Origin: an uncultured Eubacteriales bacterium
GTDB lineage: Bacteria > Bacillota > Clostridia > Peptostreptococcales > Anaerovoracaceae
DNA length: 5,097 bases
Direction: 5' to 3'
Assembly (NCBI GenBank): GCA_902765035.1
Contig: CACWYF010000187.1
Span: 1-5,097, forward strand
Shown: positions 1 to 3,833 of the stretch, in pieces
Layout of the letters: every line of letters starts with the position of its first letter
How positions within the stretch are numbered: position 1 is the first letter of the stretch
The notes under the pieces: generated by a model
Told to the model about the DNA's origin: nothing
The model's input: only the letters and a program-made list of their open reading frames with translations
Database searches by the model: none
Translations under genes and position numbers: made by a program

Positions 1-16
1 ATCCCATTTCACTCAT
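1..16 (-). CDS. Possible start of a further operon gene, cut by the window edge
   Basis: Downstream of the thioesterase gene the minus strand has an ATG at 16-14 that stays open to the edge, reading M-S-E-M-G. A GGAG (plus-strand CTCC at 29-32) lies 12 bases upstream, which is rather far for a ribosome binding site. A second in-frame ATG sits at 7-5. If real, this would be the fourth gene of the glucokinase operon. Only five codons are visible, so neither the frame nor a function can be confirmed. Confidence 0.22.
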
Positions 17-56
17 TTCAGTAATTGTCTCCGTTTCCCTTTTCCCTAAGTTCCTG

Positions 57-476
57 CTACTCTTCAGGCTCATATTCCGCCTGACACATCGCGTAGAATT
101 CAGGCCTGTCCTTAGGCATGATCACAGGCTTTCCTTCACGCGTGAGAAAACCGTGTTCAGAAGTTCCTTTTGCCCTTATCTCCCCAGTCTTCGTATCAGT
201 GACCTCATATGTGAAGGAACATTTGAGCCTGCTCAGCTTTACCATCCTGACTGCTATCCTGATGGTATCGCCGTACTTTACCGCGTGCAGATACCTGCAT
301 GAAACAGCCAGCGTCGGGCTCACTATCTCTTCCTCTTCTAGTCTGGCGTACGGATATCCTGCCTGCTCCATAAAAGAGCATCTCGCTTCCTCAAAATATC
401 TTATATAGTTGGAGTGATGGACTATGCCCATCTGATCCGTTTCGTAATAATTGACGACCCTGTCGTAATATCTCAT
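57..476 (-). CDS. YbgC/FadM-like acyl-CoA thioesterase (hotdog fold)
   Basis: This 139-residue protein has the usual length of a single-domain hotdog thioesterase of the 4-hydroxybenzoyl-CoA thioesterase/YbgC class. These cytoplasmic enzymes hydrolyse acyl-CoA thioesters to free acid and CoA. The family signature is at the N-terminus: residues 10-32 contain Y-x-E-T-D-Q-M-G-I-V-H-H-S-N-Y followed by YFEEAR. D14 is the expected catalytic aspartate and the H-x-x-Y segment follows it. The rest is compatible with the hotdog beta-sheet, and the tail is acidic (EPEE). The gene is last of three visible operon genes. Its ATG at 476-474 overlaps the upstream TAA by one base (TAATG), so translation is probably coupled. 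An AAGGGGA (plus strand 483-489) lies 6 bases upstream of the start. The acyl substrate cannot be read from the sequence; YbgC members range from short-chain to aromatic acyl-CoA. Confidence 0.88.
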   Translation of the reverse strand: MRYYDRVVNYYETDQMGIVHHSNYIRYFEEARCSFMEQAGYPYARLEEEEIVSPTLAVSCRYLHAVKYGDTIRIAVRMVKLSRLKCSFTYEVTDTKTGEIRAKGTSEHGFLTREGKPVIMPKDRPEFYAMCQAEYEPEE

Positions 477-1036
477 TATTCGTCCCCTTGTCCTGCCTTC
501 ACTGTGATCCAGTCATGCCCCGTTGCCTTCACAAATTTATCGAAGATATCTTCCTTGCGAATCCTGAGGCTTGATGTATTGATGCACGGATGGCAGCCGA
601 TGTATTCCTGCTTAAAGAGATCTTCATCGACCAGAAGCTGCACTCTGTGCTCTGTATCGTTCATGAGTCCCATCACGCTGGCAGATCCCGGTGTGGTTCC
701 TACCATCTCGAGCATGTATTCAGGTTCTGCAAAATGCAGTCTCGAGCTCCCCGCCTGTTTTGATATCTCGCTGCTCCTGAATGTCTTCTCTTCAGGGATC
801 ATCAGCATGTAGAACTTCGTCCGCTGCCTGTTGGCAAGAAAGAGGTTCTTACATATCCTGGCACCCAGTGCCTCTTCGACAGCTTCACATACTTCAGGAT
901 GCAGTGAATCCGCAGGTTCATGATCCAGTCTGTAATACTCTATCCCAAGCTCATCGAGAAGATCATATACCCTGATTTCCTTCTCAAGTCTTCCTTCCGG
1001 CGATGCCGGTCTTCCTCTGTGTAAAGTAAGTGTCAT
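476..1036 (-). CDS. proX: ProX/YbaK-family prolyl-tRNA editing deacylase
   Basis: This 186-residue protein has one YbaK/ProRS-associated domain over most of its length. The family hydrolyses mischarged aminoacyl-tRNA in trans; ProX (PrdX) clears Ala-tRNA(Pro) made in error by prolyl-tRNA synthetase. The visible motifs fit the ProX branch. They are the CKNLFL segment with the conserved lysine K63, S88-S89-E90 in the middle, the G-T-T-P-G-S-A-S loop at 113-120 and H149-P150 with N153-T154 near the end. The length matches stand-alone ProX better than short YbaK (about 160). It sits 23 bp after the glucokinase gene and its TAA overlaps the next ATG. AGGGGA lies about 14 bases before the ATG, a long spacing, but no better start is visible because the next methionine is residue 77. 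PrdX genes can occur in proline-reductase clusters, but no such genes are seen here. Cys-tRNA(Pro) specificity is a less likely alternative. Confidence 0.87.
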   Translation of the reverse strand: MTLTLHRGRPASPEGRLEKEIRVYDLLDELGIEYYRLDHEPADSLHPEVCEAVEEALGARICKNLFLANRQRTKFYMLMIPEEKTFRSSEISKQAGSSRLHFAEPEYMLEMVGTTPGSASVMGLMNDTEHRVQLLVDEDLFKQEYIGCHPCINTSSLRIRKEDIFDKFVKATGHDWITVKAGQGDE

Positions 1037-1059
1037 TATCCTGTGACGGCTCCCCTCTG

Positions 1060-2001
1060 CTACTTCTGCCTGCGTGCTGTATTTTCCCTGCTCATCAGAT
1101 AGTAGACAGCACCGATGAGCCCTGCATCATTACCAAGTGCTGCAGGTCTGAATTCCAGATCGTCCGCAAAATCAGGCATTATCATCGAGAGCACTTTCTC
1201 TTTGAGCGGCTGTATCAGCAGCTTATCCTGCGCAGAAACTCCGCCTCCTATGAGAACCAGCTGCGGGTCAAACACATGTATGAGGCCTGCAATGCCGTAT
1301 GCTATCTCACCGATCCATCTGTCAAGAAGATCGAGAGCGTGTCTGTCTCCTGCTTCAGCTGCGCTGAAGAGGACCCTGCCGCTCTTAAGATCTGGATCTT
1401 CAGCTACTGCTGTCCTTATCAGAGCTGAAGTGGAAGCATACCTTTCAAAACAGCCGTCAAGTCCGCAGATGCAGTGGTCTCCGCCTGCGTGTGTCGGGAA
1501 GTGTCCGAGCTCACCGGCATAACCATGTGCACCCTCCAGGAGTTTGCCTCCTGTTATGATGCCGCCGCCTACACCTGTTCCGAGCGTGACGCCTACGACA
1601 TCCGTATAGCCCATGGCAGCACCTGCCCACAGTTCACCCAGTACTGCGCAGTTAGCGTCATTTGCAAGTGTCGTGAAGTATCCGAACTCATCTGTCAGCT
1701 CTTTGCAGACCTCAGTTCCTGACCAGCCAGGTACATTGCCTCCGTTTTTGGCTACGCAGCCCTCAACTGAATTAATGCAGCCGGCAGCGGATACGCCGAT
1801 GCCCGATATGTCAGATCCGCTCAGGTCCTGCTCTTCTATCAGCTCACGGATGCTGTCCTTGATAGCCTGAATGGCGGTCCTTCCGTCTCCTTCATCTGTG
1901 TATATTGATTCCTTTTTAATGAGGACTTCTCCTCTGTCGTCAACTATGCCGAGTTTAATGGATGTGCCGCCTACATCGACACCGATATATTTCTTAGCCA
2001 T
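1060..2001 (-). CDS. glcK: ROK-family glucokinase
   Basis: This 313-residue protein is full length for a bacterial ROK sugar kinase, which phosphorylates glucose to glucose 6-phosphate with ATP in the cytoplasm. The phosphate-binding motif D-V-G-G-T-S-I-K is at residues 9-16. The catalytic aspartate is D115 within N-D-A-N (114-117). A glycine-rich L-G-T-G-V-G-G-G lies at 140-147, followed by E164-L-G-H167. The ROK zinc site C-x-C-G-x-x-G-C-x-E is complete at 177-186 (C177, C179, C184). A second nucleotide loop, L-I-G-G-G-V-S, is near residue 250. The ATG at 2001-1999 has AAAGGAG (plus-strand 2009-2015) 7 bases upstream. It is the first operon gene. A TATAAT box lies about 28 bp upstream with a perfect palindrome behind it, which suggests repressor control. 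Other ROK specificities (fructose, N-acetylmannosamine, allose) cannot be excluded from motifs alone, but the E-x-G-H plus zinc-motif arrangement best fits glucokinase. Confidence 0.93.
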   Translation of the reverse strand: MAKKYIGVDVGGTSIKLGIVDDRGEVLIKKESIYTDEGDGRTAIQAIKDSIRELIEEQDLSGSDISGIGVSAAGCINSVEGCVAKNGGNVPGWSGTEVCKELTDEFGYFTTLANDANCAVLGELWAGAAMGYTDVVGVTLGTGVGGGIITGGKLLEGAHGYAGELGHFPTHAGGDHCICGLDGCFERYASTSALIRTAVAEDPDLKSGRVLFSAAEAGDRHALDLLDRWIGEIAYGIAGLIHVFDPQLVLIGGGVSAQDKLLIQPLKEKVLSMIMPDFADDLEFRPAALGNDAGLIGAVYYLMSRENTARRQK

Positions 2002-2028
2002 AGTAGTTCTCCTTTCAGTTCGATGTAT

Positions 2029-2034
2029 ATTATA
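2029..2034 (-). promoter_or_regulatory. Promoter -10 box of the glucokinase operon
   Basis: The minus strand reads TATAAT, a perfect sigma-A -10 hexamer, 27 bases before the glcK ATG. It predicts a transcript start near 2022 and a leader of about 20 bases holding the AAAGGAG site. No good -35 hexamer is found 16-18 bp further upstream (the minus strand reads around GCAGTA there) and there is no TG extension. The promoter may be weak alone or need an activator. The assignment rests on the exact -10 match and its distance to the gene. Confidence 0.6.
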
Positions 2035-2037
2035 CGC

Positions 2038-2052
2038 TATGCACCGTGCATA
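2038..2052. promoter_or_regulatory. Perfect 7-1-7 palindrome, candidate operator of glcK
   Basis: TATGCAC-C-GTGCATA is an exact inverted repeat with a single central base, the size of a site for a dimeric helix-turn-helix regulator. It lies immediately upstream of the glcK TATAAT box, in the spacer towards the -35 position, where bound protein would block RNA polymerase. The regulator is unknown; no obvious repressor gene is in the operon. A hairpin role is unlikely because the one-base centre leaves too small a loop and the element lies upstream of the predicted transcript start. Confidence 0.5.
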
Positions 2053-2128
2053 CTGCGATTATTTTTAACCTGATTTGCGCGAAAATTTTGCCATTAGTTT
2101 TTGTAATACCGGATATGCAGAACTCCCA

Positions 2129-2157
2129 TTTTACTGACTTATCTATAAGTGTTAAAT
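2129..2157 (+). promoter_or_regulatory. Possible promoter of the 28-codon gene
   Basis: TTTACT (2129-2134, four matches to TTGACA) and TTAAAT (2152-2157, four matches to TATAAT) are separated by 17 bp in an AT-rich stretch. They would start a transcript near 2164, about 95 bases before the small ORF. A TATAAG at 2144-2149 is an alternative -10 without a matching -35. Some promoter is expected here because the previous gene runs the other way; which hexamers are used is uncertain. Confidence 0.35.
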
Positions 2158-2175
2158 TTTTATCAGAAAGAAAGA

Positions 2176-2203
2176 GCACCGGCGGATAGCCAGAAACCGG
2201 TGC
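2176..2203 (+). other. GC-rich leader hairpin ahead of the small ORF
   Basis: GCACCGG (2176-2182) pairs perfectly with CCGGTGC (2197-2203) around a 14-base loop, in the predicted untranslated leader of the 28-codon gene. No U-tract follows, so it is not a terminator. It may protect the 5' end of the mRNA or be part of a regulatory structure. I could not match it to a riboswitch class I know. Confidence 0.45.
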
Positions 2204-2245
2204 ATGACATACCAACTTCAAACAACCAAATCTAAAACTTTTATC

Positions 2246-2252
2246 AGGAGGT
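2246..2252 (+). promoter_or_regulatory. Near-perfect Shine-Dalgarno of the 28-codon gene
   Basis: AGGAGGT lies 6 bases before the ATG at 2259. It is the strongest ribosome binding site in the window and is the main reason to believe the very short ORF is translated. Confidence 0.8.
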
Positions 2253-2258
2253 AACACT

Positions 2259-2345
2259 ATGGCACTCGCACTTGGAATCGTAGCAGTATCCGGAATCATC
2301 ACTTACGAACTCGAGAAGAACGCACCAGACGTACTCGGAAAATAA
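2259..2345 (+). CDS. 28-residue small protein, function unknown
   Basis: An ATG with an AGGAGGT site 6 bases upstream opens 28 codons ending in TAA, with a TAG directly behind. The protein starts MALALGIVAVSGIITYELE and ends with KNAPDVLGK. Residues 2-14 are continuously apolar or small, perhaps one short membrane segment or amphipathic surface helix. The C-terminal half is polar and charged (E17, E19, K20, D24, K28). Codons are those favoured in the nearby symporter gene (GCA, CTC, GGA, ATC, GTA, TAC), which suggests high expression. It appears monocistronic, with its own leader, possible promoter and terminator (2377-2404). I do not recognise the family. A small membrane-associated protein, a type I toxin-like peptide or a secreted signal precursor are all possible. 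There is no cysteine and no clear cleavage site. No antisense RNA gene was identified, so the toxin idea is only a possibility. Confidence 0.7.
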   Translation: MALALGIVAVSGIITYELEKNAPDVLGK

Positions 2346-2376
2346 TAGTGAAATCCAGAATCATAAACCTCATCGG

Positions 2377-2404
2377 AAAAGCCCGGCACTGACGCCGGGC
2401 TTTT
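2377..2404. terminator. Strong, probably bidirectional intrinsic terminator
   Basis: AAAAGCCCGGC and GCCGGGCTTTT form an 11-bp perfect stem around a six-base loop (ACTGAC). On the plus strand it ends the 28-codon gene, 31 bases after the stop. On the minus strand the same AAAA/TTTT flanks would end transcription coming from the LysR gene, whose stop is at 2463. The two genes converge on it. The T-run is only four long, so efficiency rests on the GC-rich stem. Confidence 0.88.
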
Positions 2405-2462
2405 CTGTTGCCTGCCGGTTTTTAAAGGACTGCATCAGATGATCTGACTGTTTTCCGTAATA

Positions 2463-3335
2463 TCAGCGTATATTCTCCCTGATGTACTTGATTACAAATC
2501 TCGCAAGCGGGCCTGCATCCTCGACCGACCTTATCCCTATACCGAGAGTACGGTATGCTTCAGGGTCAAGCATCCTTGTATCATAGTCTCCCGGGAACTC
2601 ATTGATAGTCAGTTCAGGAAGTATGGCTAGTCCAAGGCCCCTCTGCACCATCGAGAGGACTGCGAAGTCATCTCTTGAGTGATATCTGACCTGCGGCATG
2701 AATCCCGCATCCTCAAATACCTTGTGCGGGTCCTTGTCATAGCTCTTATACGTCATTATGAACGGATAGTCCCTGAGAATATCGACTGGAACATAATCAT
2801 ACATACTGAGGTCGTATTTATCCGGCTGGAAGACGACCATCATAGGATCCTCCAGAACAGGAATGAAGTCTATGTTCACCTTTCCCCCCGGATCACTCAT
2901 CAGAGTTATATCCAGCGACCCGTCAATAAGTCCTCTTATCATTTCCTCATGACCGAGCTCCTCTATCTGGAACACCACCTCCGGATAATTGTTGTGGAAA
3001 TACTCTATTATCTGCGGCACCCAGTAAACTGATGTACTGACGAATGTGCCGATCCTGATCGTTCCCCTGTGCAGTCCCTGTATCTCAGCCATCTCCTGAT
3101 CAAGCTTCTCTTCGCTTCTTATGAGCTCTCTCATGGCCGGTATCAGCATCTGTGCCTCATTGGTAGGCTCAACTCCCCTGTTGGTCTTGACCAGCAGCGG
3201 AAAACCGATTTCATCTTCAAAAGCCTTCACCGTCTGCGTCAGATACGACTGAGTATATCCGAGAGTCTGGCCCGCCTTGGTGAGGCTGCCTTTGTCTATT
3301 GCTGTAAGTAAAATCCTTATTCTCTGTGTGTTCAA
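2463..3335 (-). CDS. LysR-family transcriptional regulator, TTG start
   Basis: This 290-residue protein has the standard size and order of the LysR family. An N-terminal winged helix-turn-helix covers residues 1-60 (GSLTKAGQTLGYTQSYLTQ, then F-E-x-E-I-G-x-P-L-L-V-K). A linker helix follows to about residue 88. The periplasmic-binding-like effector domain starts at G-T-I-R-I-G-T (91-97) and contains R-G-L-G-L-A-I-L-P, the usual hinge-region motif. The start is TTG at 3335-3333 with GGAG (plus-strand CTCC 3344-3347) 8 bases upstream. No in-frame ATG is near, since the next methionine is at about residue 63, inside the linker. It is divergent from the AGCS symporter and converges on the 28-codon gene. 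LysR proteins often control a divergent neighbour and themselves, so the symporter is the natural target. The effector cannot be read from the sequence. Confidence 0.93.
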   Translation of the reverse strand: MNTQRIRILLTAIDKGSLTKAGQTLGYTQSYLTQTVKAFEDEIGFPLLVKTNRGVEPTNEAQMLIPAMRELIRSEEKLDQEMAEIQGLHRGTIRIGTFVSTSVYWVPQIIEYFHNNYPEVVFQIEELGHEEMIRGLIDGSLDITLMSDPGGKVNIDFIPVLEDPMMVVFQPDKYDLSMYDYVPVDILRDYPFIMTYKSYDKDPHKVFEDAGFMPQVRYHSRDDFAVLSMVQRGLGLAILPELTINEFPGDYDTRMLDPEAYRTLGIGIRSVEDAGPLARFVIKYIRENIR

Positions 3336-3363
3336 ATCTACTTCTCCAATTGGGTAAAAAATT

Positions 3364-3395
3364 GCGCAGCTCCAGTAATCTCAAGGGTTACGCGC
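3364..3395 (-). other. Weak imperfect hairpin in the LysR leader
   Basis: On the minus strand GCGC and GTAA pair with TTAC and GCGC, with a seven-base bulge on one arm. AATTTTTTA follows directly. The shape resembles a weak terminator or attenuator 28 bases before the LysR TTG. The stem is short and interrupted, so chance is quite possible. Confidence 0.22.
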
Positions 3396-3402
3396 CCCTC
3401 TG

Positions 3403-3421
3403 TTGTTCTTTTCGCGAACAA
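3403..3421. promoter_or_regulatory. Inverted repeat TTGTTC-N7-GAACAA, candidate LysR site
   Basis: Two exact six-base half-sites are separated by seven bases and contain the T-N11-A spacing typical of LysR boxes (T3406 to A3418). The eight-base palindrome TTCGCGAA (3411-3418) overlaps the right half. It lies 68 bp upstream of the LysR start and on the upstream side of the symporter control region, as expected for an autoregulatory or divergent-promoter site. Binding by this LysR protein is inferred. Confidence 0.4.
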
Positions 3422-3447
3422 TACCGTCAAAATATTAACAAAGATTG

Positions 3448-3453
3448 ATTATA
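3448..3453 (-). promoter_or_regulatory. Candidate -10 box for the LysR gene
   Basis: The minus strand reads TATAAT, which would give a LysR mRNA leader of about 105 bases. No convincing -35 lies 16-18 bp upstream (GTAACC at 3471-3476). A TTGACG at 3425-3430 could be a -35, but no -10 follows it at 17 bp. Confidence 0.35.
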
Positions 3454-3463
3454 AATGCAACTT

Positions 3464-3469
3464 TATGAT
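3464..3469 (+). promoter_or_regulatory. Candidate -10 box for the riboswitch-symporter transcript
   Basis: TATGAT (five of six matches) lies 24 bases before the first helix of the riboswitch, the usual distance for a leader promoter. Upstream TTAACA (3435-3440) matches a -35 well but the spacer would be 23 bp, too long. AAGATT at the correct distance is poor. The exact start is therefore uncertain. Confidence 0.35.
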
Positions 3470-3502
3470 AGGTTACAGCCGTAAGCCAAATATTCGAATG
3501 AA

Positions 3503-3615
3503 GCACCTACGGAAAGATCACAGCCGGTATAAAAACTGACTGCGGCAAGTCGAAGAAGAAAGCATATGTCTTCATCAGAGCATGTGTGAAGCTTTCAGGT
3601 AAATGGACGTAGTGC
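3503..3615 (+). ncRNA. Glycine aptamer I
   Basis: P1 is formed by TACG (3508-3511) with CGTA (3608-3611), stacked on the GCAC/GTGC helix with C3507 bulged. The P2-region stem is GCCG (3523-3526) with CGGC (3543-3546). P3 is AAAG/CTTT, extended by CATATG (3563-3568) with CATGTG (3581-3586). Two core positions differ from the common sequence: GGAAAG in place of GGAGAG, and TCGAAG in place of CCGAAG. Both fall in conserved loops, so ligand affinity may be altered. Confidence 0.85.
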
Positions 3616-3622
3616 GGACGAG

Positions 3623-3685
3623 CCTCTGGAGAGAGCCGCTGCGGCGGTCACCGAAGAAGTAATACTTTCAGGTAAAATGTACAGG
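3623..3685 (+). ncRNA. Glycine aptamer II with a minimal P3
   Basis: P1 is CCTCTG (3623-3628) with TACAGG (3680-3685), including one C-C mismatch and one G-U pair. The core GGAGAG and CCGAAG are both canonical. P2 is GCCGC (3635-3639) with GCGGT (3644-3648) and a four-base loop. P3 is only AAGT/ACTT (3657-3660, 3664-3667) around a three-base loop, so the usual variable P3b arm is missing. The 3' strand of P1 overlaps the terminator. Confidence 0.87.
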
Positions 3686-3730
3686 GAACATGATGCAATA
3701 GTTTTGCATGCATGTTCCCTGTTTATTTTA
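3681..3730 (+). terminator. Riboswitch-controlled intrinsic terminator
   Basis: ACAGGGAACATG (3681-3692) pairs perfectly with CATGTTCCCTGT (3711-3722). ATGCAA (3693-3698) with TTGCAT (3704-3709) extends the stem around a five-base loop, leaving G3710 bulged. The T-rich tract TTTATTTTA follows. The first five bases of the stem, 3681-3685, are also in P1 of aptamer II, so the two structures exclude each other at the base. Glycine binding is predicted to favour read-through into the symporter gene. Confidence 0.92.
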
Positions 3731-3753
3731 TTCAGAGATTATGCATTCTTCCG

Positions 3754-3771
3754 GTGCTGCTCTCACAGCAC
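3754..3771 (+). other. Small hairpin between terminator and symporter start
   Basis: GTGCTG (3754-3759) pairs with CAGCAC (3766-3771) around a six-base loop, followed by GTTGTTT. It could be a weak second pause or terminator, or a leader stem present only in read-through mRNA. It does not cover the ribosome binding site at 3822-3827. The rest of 3731-3833 shows no other signal. Confidence 0.3.
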
Positions 3772-3833
3772 GTTGTTTCCACGCCTGTCCCCTGCTTCAT
3801 GGAGTGTTTACGGAGATAAGTAAGGAGAGAAAA

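Larger units (their letters stand above)
3493..3685 (+). promoter_or_regulatory. Tandem glycine riboswitch with kink-turn leader
   Basis: Two consecutive glycine aptamers precede the symporter gene. The recognition marks are GGAAAG and GGAGAG after each P1, CGAAGAAG in both aptamers, and TTTCAGGTAAA twice (3593 and 3666 onwards), followed by GGAC or GTAC. The leader and linker pair as in known tandem members. TTCG (3493-3496) pairs with CGAG (3619-3622) and GCAC (3503-3506) with GTGC (3612-3615). AATGAA faces GGA between them, the expected kink-turn with sheared G-A pairs. The element controls a probable glycine/alanine symporter, which agrees with its ligand. Folding was done by eye. Confidence 0.93.

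Noticed and set aside
118..1428. Several plus-strand ORFs of 64-132 codons opposite the thioesterase, proX and glcK genes
   Set aside because: All lie antisense to well-recognised genes, lack credible ribosome binding sites and have compositions expected of shadow frames.
2176..2203. Leader hairpin as a known riboswitch class
   Set aside because: Compared from memory with the consensus features of c-di-GMP, preQ1, fluoride, guanidine and ZTP elements; none fit. A simple stem remains the safest description.
2030..2302. 90-codon minus-strand ORF upstream of glcK
   Set aside because: It runs through the glcK promoter, the palindrome and the small-gene leader, opposite a much better supported plus-strand gene. 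It has no family resemblance and its length can arise by chance.
2435..2455. Short palindrome around CAGATGATCTG after the LysR stop
   Set aside because: The one-base centre does not allow a good RNA loop and no T-run follows; the terminator at 2377-2404 explains the end of this transcript better.
2679..3311. Plus-strand ORFs of 117 and 80 codons within the LysR gene
   Set aside because: They are antisense to a clear LysR protein and have no domain or start signal of their own.
3471..3487. Hairpin GGTTAC with GTAAGCC ahead of the glycine riboswitch
   Set aside because: It needs a bulged G and may be cut by the predicted transcript start near 3476, so it is too uncertain to list.
3741..3833. 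In-frame upstream ATG extending the symporter by 31 residues
   Set aside because: No Shine-Dalgarno precedes 3741 and the extra residues are cysteine- and histidine-rich, unlike a transporter N-terminus. The ATG at 3834 has AAGGAG at proper spacing.
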